A stretch of DNA of 64,000 nucleotides from Diabrotica undecimpunctata (lineage: Eukaryota > Arthropoda > Insecta > Coleoptera > Chrysomelidae), in the NCBI RefSeq assembly GCF_040954645.1, contig NC_092808.1, positions 81,059,889 through 81,123,888 of the forward strand. The letters run 5' to 3'. The notes beneath the pieces are model-generated. The model saw only the letters and a program-made list of their open reading frames with translations. It was not told the origin of the DNA and made no database searches. Made by a program: the position numbers and the translations under genes. Of this stretch, positions 36,171-48,145 are shown piece after piece (positions within the stretch are counted from its first letter, which is position 1; the number at the start of each line of letters is the position of its first letter).

Positions 36171-37379
36171 TTTCCGTCTATGTTACAAAAGGCAAAATAC
36201 ATATCAAAGTAGGCAACCCGTTATACTTTGGTTTTATACCACTTAGACATTTTTCACATAAATGTGTTAAAATTGCAGTTTAAATCATGTTATTATTTTA
36301 CATACATGATACATTGTATACATGGGATATAGGAAACTCCCTATTGTGAGTATCTAAAATGAAATAAACCGTATTTGAATAACAACTAGCACGTGTTAAG
36401 CTCCTAAAACAGTATAATAGATGTCATGTATTCCTTGGCATTAAGAGCGGATCTATGTAGCTTCGTGAAATTATTTTGTCTTATAAATTTGCAAATTTTA
36501 TTTGACTGTTATGCTGTGTTATGTTGTTTTTTTTATTTTTTAATTTTTCATGTTTTTACATTTTTTTGTTTGATCTATGTAGTTAGTCACAACATCCTAA
36601 TATTTCCTAAACTATGTTATACTACGCTTAGTCCGTCTTACGTGCATTACTGAAAAGTCACTACTCGTTTAAGACCCCTCCTCCTAGATTATTATGTTAC
36701 TTAATCACAGCCAGCTAAATTAAGAAGCCGTGAAATAAAAAAGGCAACTTCGAAACATATGATTAAAGTAGTCCTATGAAGGAGAAATGGTGGATGGTGG
36801 TCCGTTTCATAACCCGAAATATTTTAAATAATAATTCATGGATCCCTTTTTAACATTGCACAAATAAGAGAAATTTTAATTAAATTTAATAAGAGGAACA
36901 TATGAAATAAATAAGTTAAACCTGTTAATAATAATATTTACTTTCCATACAAAGGTTAGAAATCTATAGGAATAGTAAACAATAAATAATTTTTAAAATC
37001 TTAGAGTTCTAATTAATTGTAGGTATTGTAATGTTTTTATTAATTCTAATTTATTTATTATTGATTTATTAAAGGTTCTATTTATAACACTCACAAATTT
37101 ATTAATGTCTCATTAATTTTATTGTTATTACAGTAACAAACTGAGAGGTTACATTAACACTGTAATCACTGTCACTGAAAATTGTACAATTTTATGGACA
37201 AAGCTAACAAAAAAGTAAAATAATATAAAATAACAAAACAAAACAATCTTAAATTAGTAAAATTATTGTACACCTTACATAATTTGTACAGGCAACCATA
37301 AAATACAAAACAAATTGTAGCTTCTGCGTGAGACACTCAAATGTACAGAATACTAATAATTTTGTTTCTTTGTTATTCA
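36171..37379. other. Unassigned AT-rich gap
   Basis: No coding signal recognised. Confidence 0.5.
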
Positions 37380-37511
37380 TTAAGAAACTCATGGTCTGAA
37401 TAATATGGTCTTTTAGAGAGTTAGGTTTTTGTCATTTTACAGAACTTGGTGAAAGATGTTGCGGATTTAATTTGTCCCGGTAGGTAATTATATAGTTCTT
37501 CTGCACTATAT
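37380..37511 (-). pseudogene. C-terminal end of the older host LINE (downstream part)
   Basis: The minus strand reads YSAEELYNYLPGQIKSATSF and then TKFCKMTKT, a stop, and LSKRPYYS. This is the C-terminal block (LP..IK...SF..FK) found after the RT in a group of jockey/CR1-like LINEs. It continues, in the same frame across the target duplication, the segment at 43089-43560; the LINE at 37521-43077 lies between. Confidence 0.8.
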
Positions 37512-37672
37512 AGAATAGAATTTTTTTTTTTTTTTTATTTATTTTGCTTCAACCACTTAGGGTTATTAGCATAAGAAAAATATAAAAGTGATAAAGACAT
37601 ACATAGGCATATACAAAATATCAATTACATAATAATGTATACAATATATATTTTAATTATTAATGTATTGTA

Positions 37673-40600
37673 TTAAATTTTATTGAAAAGGTTTATAGTT
37701 TTCAAGAATTCTATCAAGTCAGCTACGTATTTAGATTCTCCTAAAAGTTCTTTTAATGTTTTTGGAAAATGATGATATAGTCTTTCCACTGAGTATATTG
37801 GACACTCAATCAAAATGTGCTTCACTGTCACTTTACATTCACAAACAAAACACACTGGTTCCTCTTCTTTCTTCAATAAGTATTCATGTGTAGTAGAAGT
37901 GTGTCCTAATCTGAGACGTGTTAATAGGACTTGATGTTGTCGCTTTGAAGGCCAGGAGTTCCATGGAAGGACGGAAGATTTTATTTCTATCAATTTAGTG
38001 GTGCTTCTATTCCATTGGTTTTGCCAAACATCGTACAATTTTGATTTTAAGTAAGGTTTTAAATCCAAATGCACCGTTAGATTTTCCACTGATGCGGTTG
38101 TATTGGTTACTGCGGACCTAGCTAGACTATCTGCCTTTTCGTTACCATCTATTCCAACGTGTGACGGTACTCAGAGGAACTCTACTGTCAAATTGTTTTG
38201 GTATATACGGTATAAAATTAACTTAATCTGCTGCAATGTTGGATGAGAGGGATAAATCTGAGAAATTGATGTCAGACAACTAAGTGAATCAGATATTATA
38301 AGAGACTTGGGAAGTTTTTTTTCTAGAATATAGGTTAGGGCCTTATTGATGGCAGATAGTTCTGCTGTAAAAATACTTGTCTTAGGAGACAATTTATAGA
38401 TGGAATGTTCATGGGATGTCACAAAGCATGCTCCTACTCCATTTATGGTCTTAGATGCGTCTGTGTATATAAAATGGTAATTTTTGTACTGTGTGAGAAC
38501 ATGGAGAAAGTGAGTTTTAAAAAAATTTGGTATCACGTCATTTTTGTTATATGCTGTAAGTTTAAGGTTACAAAGCGGAGAGGGAACAACCCAAGGAAAA
38601 CAAATTTATTTCACAGATAGGATAAATGGGAGGTAGTTCAATATTAAAATCGAATAAGTATCTATTAGCTCGTTTATAGAAAGGTACAGGACCCCTATTT
38701 ATTTTTCGATAGACCTCCTGGAACCTGTTAGCAACAGCATGATGAAGAGCTGGATTTTTTGGGTTAGATTTTATACTCGAGACATACGATAGAGTTAAGT
38801 ATTTTCTTCTTAGGTTTAAGGGTGGCTCTCCAGCTTCACAGAGTAGACTGTCTACAGGACTGGTGCAATATGCTCCTAGAGCAAGTCTAACGGCTGAACT
38901 CCGAAGAGTATCCAAAGTTTTAAACAATGCTTGGTTTGCGGTGTTATACACAACACATCCGTAGTCCAGTTTTGATCTAATTAAAGCTCTATATAAATTT
39001 ATTAGAGTTGGAAAATCTGCTCCCCAATTTTTATGTGACACAGATTTCATAATGTTTAGTCCAGCTTGGCACGATACTCTTAGCGAGTGTATATGACTTG
39101 TCCAACTTAATTTTGAGTCCAGTTGCATCCCTAGTAATTTTATTTCTTTTGTATATTCTATAGGAGAATTGTTTAAAAATAGATTTGGGAGCTTTTGTGG
39201 ATTTGATTTTCGTGAAAAATGTATAGCTTTTGTTTTTGTGTTGGAGAACTGGAGCCCAATATTGTTAGACCACGATTCTATCGACTTAAGAGCTGCAGAA
39301 ATACGATTATGAGCCGATAATATGTTTTTATTTCTTGCTAGAATTACCAGATCATCAGCATACAAAAAAGTTTTAATTGTGCGATTGCAGTCCGACACAA
39401 CATTGTTAATAGCAATTAAAAATAGTGCTACGCTTAGATTCGAGCCCTGTGGAATTCCATTTTTCTGTAATTTAGATTCAGACAAATGGTTATTGATTCG
39501 AACTTGGAAATATCGTTCCCGTAGAAAGTTTAAAATAAAAGCAAACATGTTACCGTGAATCTTCCAATTGTGGAGTGTGGTTAAAATATTGTAGCGCCAT
39601 ACTGTATCAAAAGCCTTTTTTACATCAAAGAATATGGCTAAACATTCTTGATTACATATAAATGCTTCATGAATTTCTGATTCCAATGATATTAAGTTAT
39701 CTAATGTTGATCTATTTTTCCTAAATCCACTTTGTTCGGGTATAATAAGATGTTTATGTTCAATATACCACATGAGTCGATTAGCAATGATCTTTTCTAG
39801 CAACTTACACATTGCATTCGTGAGAGAGATTGGTCTATAGGATTCTGCTTCAAATTTAGGTTTACCTGGTTTGTGTATTGGAACTATGATTGATGAGTGC
39901 CATATGTGTGGGAATACCTTATTGATCCATATAAAATTGAATAGTTGCAATAATAGTTCTTGGCCTACTAGTGGTAGGTTCTGTAGAAAAAGCACAGGTA
40001 TATTATCTGGTCCTGGACTAGTATTTCTAACGGAGTTAAGAGTTTCAATAAGTTCAGTCAAGCTTATAGGATTGTTTATTGGTGAAGTGTCATTGATTAT
40101 TGGTATTCCTTTATTTTCTTCAAATCGTTTTTTATTTACGAATTCTACTGAATAGTTTTCATCACTAGAAGCGGTACAATATTGATTTGCCATTATTTCA
40201 GATATATTGCATTCGGACGTAAATGTCTGATTGTCTTTTATTAAGTACTTTATAGAGTGTTGTGAATTTTTTCCAGATATACTTCTAATCATGTTCCAGA
40301 TTTGACCAATTGGAGTAGATCTATTGATTTCTGAAACAAACTTTTGCCATGACTCTTGCTTGCTTTTTTTAATAATAAATCTACATTTAGCTCTTATTCT
40401 TTTAAATTCTAAATGATTTTCAGTAGTTTTATATCGTTTATATCTATTAAAAGCCGATTTAGATTCCCTTATTGCCTGTTTGCACGCATCGTTCCACCAC
40501 GGTACAGGTAAATGTTTTGGATGAAAAGCTGTTTTTCCAATGGATTTATTCGCTGCATCAATGATGACTTCATTGAAAAATAATTTTTTCGTTTTTTCGT

Positions 40601-41399
40601 CAATATCTTGTTCTGAGTCTAACATTTTTCTAAGATTCATAGCTGATGAAGAGATCAATGTTGAGAACAGTGTCCAGTTGGCTTTATTTAAGGACCATTT
40701 GGTGATGTGTGTATTGTGCTTATGGTACAACAGATTATTAACTAAGATGGGAAAGTGATCACTTCCATATAGATCAGGTAAAGTGTCCCACGATAAACTA
40801 GGTTGCAAGTTTGGTTCACAAATTGACAAATCAATTGCTGAAAACTCTCCTGTTGCAGCATTATATCGAGTATTCCTGCCGTCATTAAGTAGATTTAAAT
40901 TAAGATTATTTAGGATATTTTCTATTTTTCTTCCCATTTTTGTCAATTTTTTTGAGCCCCATAATGAATTATGTGCATTAAAATCTCCCAGTATAATTCG
41001 AGGTGTAGGAATCTGACATAAAAGATTAGAAATATCTGCTATACTTGGATCAGAATTAGGTGCGATGTAAAGACTGCAGATGTTAACTTTTAGTGGACCT
41101 ACTAAGCACACCACTACAGCCTCTAGATTTGTTATTAGAGGAATACAGCAATATTCATAGGAATTCTCGATAAAAATTGAAACTCCACCACTGGCATGTT
41201 CTTGATTTTGCCTAATTTTAGATACGCTTGTATAATTTCTCAAATTATGAATTTTGTTATTTTTAAAATGAGTTTCTTGTAGACAAATTATAGAAGGTGA
41301 ATTTTGAGCAATTATTAATTGTAACATTTCTAAACGGGTATAATAACCGTTCAAATTCCACTGTAAAATAGACTTGAACGTGAGCTTATGTAGAAGGTT
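37673..41399 (-). pseudogene. LINE ORF2: endonuclease, RT and RNase H, two lesions
   Basis: The frame opens just after a TAG near 41397 with no early ATG. Endonuclease: QWNLNGYY, CLQETHF, GDFNAHNSLWG, IDLSIC, GSDHFPI. RT: SPGPDNIPV, SYRPISLT, motif A FFDVKKAFDTVW, motif B GIPQGSNLSVALF, motif C FLYADDLVILA, LLGMQLDSKLSW. The first frame ends at about 38568; a one-base shift near 38598 leads into the continuing frame (PWVVPSPLCNLKLTAYNK). RNase H follows with the acidic residues YTDAS, TAELSAI, IISDS and EKADSLA. A TGA near 38174 replaces a Trp before VPSHVG. The C-terminal region has a Cys/His cluster (CFVCECKVTVKHILIECP) and ends at 37673. With only two lesions the copy is young. Confidence 0.93.
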
Positions 41400-41458
41400 C
41401 TATGGAGGAGTCGCTATCGAGCTGAGGTTTTAGTTGTCGAGTAATTGAATTAATTATT

Positions 41459-42844
41459 TTAGTACATCGCGATTTCATTTTTTTTTGATATAATGTGAGG
41501 ATAGATCTCTTTTAACAGATTAAGTAAGCCTAACGTGTCTTCTGTATAAGTTTTAGATAGACTCAATTTATCTGGAGATCCTAAAGCATTTTCAAAAAAA
41601 TCAGTTAGTTGTTCAAAATTTAATATCGGTGTTATAAGTTTATTAGTAATAAAATCTTTTACGGGTTCCATACTGTTAGCAATAGTCTCAGAATTATCAA
41701 TAGTTTTGGATTTTTTAAGTTTTTGTATTGGTTTTGTGAAATTTTCTTTAGGTTCTTGTAAAGGTGGGGATAAAATTTCATCAAGGCTGCGCTTAGCTGT
41801 GTTTACTTCTTTAATAGGTGTATTAGTTATTTCAAGTGTATCAGTTGTATCTATTGATATGCTATTGATAGGGCATGCTAGTGTTGAAGAAGAGTTTGGG
41901 ATTGATGTATGAGGTTGTGAAACATTAGGTGTTGTTGATAATTGGGTAGTTGTTATATTTGTATCTGTGCATGTAGTTTGAGAACTTGGGAGTGATGTTG
42001 AGGGTGATATTTGGGATGCAGTTAATATTGGTGTAGTTAATGAAGAAGGTATAGTCGAGGATTGTAAGGATAAGGTATTCGCTGAAGAGGCTGATGTGGT
42101 CGGGACGTCATGTGGAAAAGTATTAACTACTGTATTTATAGTAGTAGTTGGCACTGTTGTTGTTAAGTTTTGATTTGGATTTGTACAGGATGGACAATTT
42201 GCTACAAAATGGTCAGATTGTTTACAATAGTAACACATCTGTTTTTCTAAAGATAAGAAAATACGATAAGATGTTTGTTCGTGGTTTATGACAATTGAGG
42301 GAGGAATTAATGTACCTTCTAAAGGAGAGATAAATGTATGTCTTCGAAAGCTCAGTATATGTCTATATTCTGGGTTTGTTGTACCTATTCGTAAAAAATT
42401 AATTGGAGTTAATAAATTGGGGCCTAACTTTTTAAGTTCAGATTCTATGAAAGTGTGAGGAATACTAGGGCAAACATTAGAGATTAGTAATCTTTCATTT
42501 GGTGTAATTAAGCGTCGAGCATAAATTATTTGTTGATTGATGGTTATTCTTCCTTTGTCAGCATTCATGACAGTTTCTACTAATTCTTCACTAGCTAGGT
42601 AAATACAAATACGGTGATTTGAAATTCGCGATGAAAAAATAATATATCTTGGTTTTATAATTTTTCCCAGTGCAAGTAGATATTCCTCAAGTTTGGCATT
42701 TTCCAGAGCATTATATAAAATAGCTTGTTTCTTGGATGTGAATTTTGGAGTTGAATTAATTAACGCTGCAGAATATGAAGAAGTTTTATGTGATGTCAAT
42801 AACATTTGGGGCCTCGACGGCCCTGGACTATTAACATCATCCAT
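41459..42844 (-). CDS. LINE ORF1: RRM-like and CCHC zinc-knuckle protein, intact
   Basis: 461 residues, uninterrupted from ATG 42844. Residues about 30-175 hold two short folds reminiscent of the RRM-like region of I-type ORF1 proteins (PRYIIFSSRISNHRICIYLA, then ERLLISNVCPSIP). A single zinc knuckle CYYCKQSDHFVANC (C-x2-C-x4-H-x4-C) lies at about residues 208-221. The rest is Ser/Thr/Pro-rich (residues 225-345) and then Lys-rich. The predicted job, from the family, is binding element RNA in the RNP. The stop lies at 41459; another frame is open from there toward ORF2. Confidence 0.9.
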   Translation of the reverse strand: MDDVNSPGPSRPQMLLTSHKTSSYSAALINSTPKFTSKKQAILYNALENAKLEEYLLALGKIIKPRYIIFSSRISNHRICIYLASEELVETVMNADKGRITINQQIIYARRLITPNERLLISNVCPSIPHTFIESELKKLGPNLLTPINFLRIGTTNPEYRHILSFRRHTFISPLEGTLIPPSIVINHEQTSYRIFLSLEKQMCYYCKQSDHFVANCPSCTNPNQNLTTTVPTTTINTVVNTFPHDVPTTSASSANTLSLQSSTIPSSLTTPILTASQISPSTSLPSSQTTCTDTNITTTQLSTTPNVSQPHTSIPNSSSTLACPINSISIDTTDTLEITNTPIKEVNTAKRSLDEILSPPLQEPKENFTKPIQKLKKSKTIDNSETIANSMEPVKDFITNKLITPILNFEQLTDFFENALGSPDKLSLSKTYTEDTLGLLNLLKEIYPHIISKKNEIAMY

Positions 42845-43088
42845 TTTCGTTTGTTAATAACATCAGGTAATATAAACAATATGAACTTGTTGTGAAGTAA
42901 GTATCTAATTAGATTAAAATTACTTACAGATTTTAGCCAATAAGTTCACTAATTTTTATTTATAATAACACAACACTTTAATTATTAAGTGGATATAAAT
43001 AAAAGCACAAAAACTAGGTGCGATTAGACTGGTAATTAAATACGTCCAACCTCGCCAAAGGTTCAAATCGTTCTCTCAGAATAGAATT

Positions 43089-43560
43089 CTTTACTTACTC
43101 AGAGGACAAGATCGGTAAATAAACATCATAACCAGAACTTCTAATGGAGTAGCCATGATCAGGTCTTTCAGGAAAAATTTTTAGATGGTTGTGAATCAAA
43201 CAAACAGTTTCTAAAATATATAAAGAGGGAAGCATCACAACTCCGTGATTTTTTAAAGTAGCAATGACGTATGTTTTTGAGACCAAATAGATAAGGAATT
43301 GCTCTTTTTTGTAATTTAAAAATACTATCAAATTGAGCTGCTTTACTAGAACCATAAAAAGGAAGCTTATATCGAAGATGAGACTCGAACAATGAGAAAT
43401 ATGCTATTTTTGCAGATGATTGACACAGATCTTATTGCAAAGCAAGCTGAGGCTAGTTTCTTACTTCAGGAATTAGTATGCAAGGACCATTTACAATTAC
43501 TATCGCTAAGAATACCTAGTAAATATTACAGAATTAACGATATTAATTTGGCTGTCATTT
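43089..43560 (-). pseudogene. Older host LINE, RT C-terminal part (upstream part)
   Basis: Minus-strand blocks KLASACFAI (about 43440), SLFESHLRYKLPFYGSS (about 43400-43345), FKLQKRA (about 43320) and a frame-shifted ILETVCLIHNHL (about 43215-43180) are the usual order after the RT palm in jockey/CR1-like LINEs. Upstream remnants reading LGILSDSNCKWSLHTN reach about 43550. The frame goes on into 37511 after the inserted LINE is removed. Confidence 0.82.
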
Positions 43561-43654
43561 AAAAACAGGGGCTAAGTAGCTCCTTAGCTACTATCTTATC
43601 CACGTTAAAGTAAGATAAGAGTTGGAGTCAGACCAAACCTATATAAACAAATTT

Positions 43655-44289
43655 TCACTTATAGGTATATACAGTAACGTTTAAATTTTTAGAAATTTTA
43701 ACACTACTTAATATTTTTAGACCAATGTCATATGAGTCACTACATTCTTGAATGTTTAAAAAATAAAAATATACACTGTCATTCGTCACTTTTTGATTCC
43801 ACGCATTTAAAGTAACCTTCATGCTGCATTTGTTAATAAAGTTATCAAACGAGTCTATTAAATCTTTTTTGAGAAAGTCTTTATTCAGTTGTTCCAATTT
43901 GTGGTTTTCTCTATCAAAGTGATGTTGCCGTCTTTCACATGGATCACTTTTGTCTATAAGTTTAAGAATAGACATATATGCTGGAAGATTGGGATACTAG
44001 GAATAGCATTTAATTCCAATTTTGGATATTTTAGTTTTTCAGACACAACACTATTTGTCTTTCCATGTATAATGAAATACCATATCTGAAATACCATACC
44101 AGAATGAAAATGCTTAGCACACAGAACAGAAGATTTTGTTGGGGTATAATTGTCTCGTTTGATAGCTTTTAATCACTTATTACATAATTGTTTATCTTTT
44201 GGGAAAGAAAATGTGCTTACAGGCCGTTCCAACTTCAGAATGCTTGTGTAATTACTTTTGCATCGAGGTACACAACAATGTTTTGGCAT
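43655..44289 (-). pseudogene. THAP-domain, P-element-like transposase remnant
   Basis: A minus-strand ATG at 44289 starts MPKHCCVPRCKSNY, followed by STFSFPKDKQ and SSVLCAKHF: the C2CH pattern of a THAP zinc finger. A TGA stands where the invariant Trp of THAP domains is expected (about 44173). After frame breaks, 43655-43975 reads a DSFDNFINKC...LNAWNQKVTNDSVYF...LKILSSVK block that I associate with P-element/THAP9-type transposases. There is no catalytic domain left. THAP fingers bind element ends in P-type transposons. Domain assignment is by pattern only. Confidence 0.72.
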
Positions 44290-45109
44290 CTGTAAATGAA
44301 AAGAACAATATATTTAAGTTTTTGTGACATTTCAACCATTACGATATTAACCGGAGAATAAACCCACAGTTGTAGCAAAAACTGTGATTTCATTGCCTAA
44401 AGGGTTAATATAACAAAAGAATTAGAAATTACCTAATCAATACTGAGAATAATGAAATTCCACACCTAACCTAACAATGTTTATACTTACATTTGAGTTT
44501 ATTTCAACCTGTAGTACAATATCAATAATTAATGGAATCAACAACTAACTTAAATAACTGATTAGACACATAAAAGCACTTAATATTAATTGAAAAAATA
44601 TAATATACAAATAGTTATCGATTCATTGTATTCAACTGTTGACATTAAAACAGAACTACCCTTAGATGTTGCCAAATTTCTAATTCATGGCTTGTAACCC
44701 TAGGTGGCTGTATACTTAATTCTTACGTTATATACAGGCTTGTAACCCTAGGTGGCTGTATACTTAATTCTTACGTTATATACAGGAAAAATTATTTAAA
44801 ACAACAGCAAATAAATTTTCCCAAACACTATGGAAAGGTTCCAACTTTACTGTAAATTAAATAAATAAATTAAGCAAATATCGGAAAAACATTTCCAAAA
44901 GATTTATAACCAGATCCTGGTACGAATGTACTACAAGAAGAACATTGATATTTGCTTCCAATGCTAATTTCATCCAATGTGCAGGGATCATAGGGATGTG
45001 TTACCTATGTAATATCAACTTCAAAAATATAAAAATTCTAGAGGTGTGTTTTATTATGTAATCAAACAATGTGTCTAATAATTCAAATATTCTTTTCCAA
45101 TGTTGTTCT

Positions 45110-45110
<1 letters not shown>
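44290..45110. other. Unassigned gap holding a short tandem duplication
   Basis: Apart from the 48-bp repeat at 44691-44786, nothing recognised. Confidence 0.5.
44691..44786. repeat. 48-bp unit in two identical tandem copies
   Basis: The unit CTTGTAACCCTAGGTGGCTG... ending TATATACAGG occurs at 44691-44738 and again, base for base, at 44739-44786. Confidence 0.95.

Positions 45111-45174
<64 letters not shown>
45111..45174. repeat. (TA)n microsatellite
   Basis: About 64 bases of pure TA repeat. Confidence 0.97.
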
Positions 45175-45178
<4 letters not shown>

Positions 45179-46560
45179 GTGATATTAAAAGTCAGAGGTT
45201 CGCCAAGCAATTAATTAGCTAATTAATTAAACTTATTTAAATGATGCAATTATGGTTCTCAGGTTTATATTCGTGCTTCAATATCTATGCTTTACATATG
45301 ATAGGTAAGGTCTAGGGAATACCGGAATAATAAACATATATGATACAAAATTATATATTGAAATAAAATTTACACTCAAATATCTTCAACAAAAAATATC
45401 TCATATAATGATTATCAAAATTTTGTTCTACGTACGTGAACCTTCAAAAATTACTGTTATATACTATATAAATTAAAATTTCAAATCAAAATCGTTGTTC
45501 TATATCGCCTGACAAATATTTCTATCTTTTCTGAAGTAATTAAAAAAAAACTTTGTTGATAAAGAAAAACTTACGAATAAAAAAAAAACTATCTCTTTGT
45601 GATGAGTTGTCCAAATCCTTGTTCCTTGTAGCCTACACTATCTATTCTTAGCAGTTACCTAGGTAATCAGCAATCTTACCTAAACAAATTATTGCAAGCC
45701 TCTTGTCTTCAATGATCTCCCCCAGATGCACGTATCGTTCAAAAGATGCTAGCCTCTTCTCCTCTCGATAAACTGAATCTCTCGTTCCGGCCTGAACAGT
45801 GACTCTTGGAATATATAAGTAGAAAAGTATGACTTACAATATTTTACTGGATCAGCTTCCGTCAGGATACACTTAGTCCACGAAAACTCACAAACATTCA
45901 CTTCTAATGCTTAGTATCACTTGGACACCGCCAAAGAACAACGACTGTTCACCTTGCGCCCTTGGAAAACAACTGATTATCTTTTTCTCCCTCAAAAATC
46001 TAGCTAAACTCTCATTTCTACATAGCTATCCCACCTTTTTGTAATCTCCTCCAATCAAAGCTCGTCATACGTATCCCCATCTACCATTTAGATAACAAAC
46101 AAACAATTTTATCTACAATTATAAATTTCCTAAAAACTATGAACATGCTAATCGTTTCTACAAATTCTTAAAAAACTAACGGAGAATTATACATTTTAAA
46201 TATTTCGATCCTATTGTCTTATTCACCTTATCGGCGAACAAATCTATTAGGAAATTCCACTCATTGTTCCATTATTTCACTACGTTCACTCAAATATATT
46301 TTACAAAGAAAATAATTTATGCATATCTTTAAATTTTGTTTACTACAGGTAATCCAAAGATAATGGACTTTCATTTCTTCAAAATATCTTTTATAGTTTT
46401 TCAGTTGAAATATTTTGAATTATTATATTTTATAGTTTAAAATATATTAAGAGCAAACCAATATTATTTTCTATTTTTACATAGCATAAAAACTCTCCAG
46501 GATATCTTGAAAATTTATTTAGTAATTTTAATTTTATCTTTGGCTAATAAAATGAATCAT

Positions 46561-46564
<4 letters not shown>
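45175..46564. other. Unassigned gap
   Basis: No coding signal. Less AT-rich around 45610-46080, but no frame or known element followed. Confidence 0.45.

Positions 46565-46632
<68 letters not shown>
46565..46632. repeat. (TA)n microsatellite
   Basis: About 65 bases of TA repeat ending in GTGTGT. Confidence 0.97.
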
Positions 46633-47594
46633 AATCAGATAATAAAAGTGTAGTGGTACAGATAGATATATCACGTAGCTCCATTAATACGTAAAAGTTA
46701 AGAAATAAATATTTCAGTTTTAAATCGTTATTGTTGCATTTGCACAACGTTGCTTATATAAAGCCTAAGGGCTTATATAATATTCCATTACTTCGCTGAA
46801 CACTAGTAAAAGAAAAATCTTTTAGGAATGTTACCAACCTATATGTTTCGCTAGCTGTCTATACATAAGAGCATGTTTTTTGAAAAGTTTTAAGGGTCAT
46901 CTGCATTGAAGTTAAAAAGTTGACAATTATTTTTAATTAATAACTACAAAGTAATTCAAGACAAGACTATTTTTAACGGATGAATGTATGCAAGCTATAA
47001 CCTAAAAATAACCGCAAAGAGGCAAAAATCTTAACTAGATTGTTTAAAAGATCAGTACAGATTTAGTTTCTCGGAAGAAGTAGAAGACATAGAAAAAATC
47101 AGAAAGAATGAATTTTAGTTTATATCAAATTCTATATCAAAAGATAAACCCAAAATATAAACATATACACAATTCAACAACGTTTGCTAGACCACAGAAC
47201 AAAAAACAATTGTTATTTGTTATATGGCTATACATGGTGATAGGAATTTGGGCTTTACCTTCTAAATTTAAATATTATGTTTATATGGGATTTAGTCACA
47301 ATTATTGGTTGTAATGGAAAACACATTTGTAAAATTCTACGAAATTTATTACCAGCAATAATTAATTGTTACTTAATCCCATATAAACCTAATATTGTTG
47401 ATTGAATATCCAAATTCGGATATTCAATCAATGCTAATATATAAATTATACATGCCACAAGAAAGTAGTTTCATATACATAAACAAAGTTTAAGGAGTTA
47501 AAAATTGTTATTTTTAAGTAAAAAGACAAAGCAACTTTTTGACCTACGCATGACATACCTTCTACGCAGATCGCAGAGGAACTATAGTGATAAA
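46633..47594. other. Unassigned gap with a short perfect hairpin
   Basis: Only structure noticed: TTGATTGAATATCC (47398-47411), a 6-base loop, and its exact complement (47418-47431). No recognised gene. Confidence 0.5.
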
Positions 47595-47943
47595 CATAAT
47601 TTCAGGCCTTAAATTAAATTTCTTTAATGATGGCACTCCTACCAGATTCAATATACGCTCTGGACACTCTTTAGCAATCGACCTTTGACCGAAAGTATTT
47701 GCGACCCTTCAATTATGTCACTATTTACGAAGAAAGTTTTATCATAATAGGGTAGTGCTCACCATCCTATAATAATAAAGAACCCCTTGGCAACAAGTGA
47801 AAAATCGAGATAGCTGATTAGTCCAATAACATTTTTGAGTCAGTAAATGCTTTGCTTAATATAATTAAAACTAGTGCTGATTTATTTGTCAGACAAACTA
47901 AAAAGACAAATAAGACGAATCACTCCGTACCCTGGTGGAATTC
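47595..47943 (+). pseudogene. I/jockey-like LINE fragment (EN end and linker), cut by a BEL/Pao insertion
   Basis: The + strand reads NFFNDGTPTRFNIRSGHSLA followed by IDLTF (about 47617-47695), the late endonuclease region, and then HHPIIIKN, frame-shifted. At 47880-47940 it reads FVRQTKKTNKTNHSVPWWNS, the conserved ...VPWWN linker before the RT. The sequence is cut exactly there by the BEL/Pao LTR starting at 47944. The rest of this LINE is not found at the other end of the BEL/Pao relic. Confidence 0.75.
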
Positions 47944-48145
47944 TGTAGCTTACGCTTGAAGTAGTTTGTATTTGCTGAATTAAATGAAACTGCACTATAA
48001 ATGCTATGTATTTATTGCATTAAATAACGAGATGAATTTACGCATCTTTCGTTCTGAATGTAAACTGTGACCGTCTTACGTTTGAAGTGCGTAGCAATAA
48101 TGAGCACCGAATTTGAACTCAATTTAAAGAATATTGGCGCGTACA
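47944..48145 (-). repeat. 3' LTR of the BEL/Pao relic
   Basis: 202 bp bounded by TG and CA. On the minus strand it starts TGTACGCGCC right after the purine tract and contains AATAAA. No second copy was found in the window. Confidence 0.75.

Larger units (their letters stand above)
37521..43077 (-). mobile_element. Full-length I-type LINE with 11-bp target duplication
   Basis: AGAATAGAATT is present at 37512-37522 and again at 43078-43088, the target duplication. On the minus strand the element begins GAGAACGATTTGAACC at 43077, carries ORF1 and ORF2, and ends in a poly(A) tail (seen as the T run at 37521-37536). Because the duplicated target ends in TT, the exact tail boundary is ambiguous by two bases. 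A complete 5' end plus target duplication means this is a full-length insertion. The presence of an RNase H after the RT and of an RRM-like/CCHC ORF1 places it in the I-type group; the exact clade is not certain. Confidence 0.93.
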
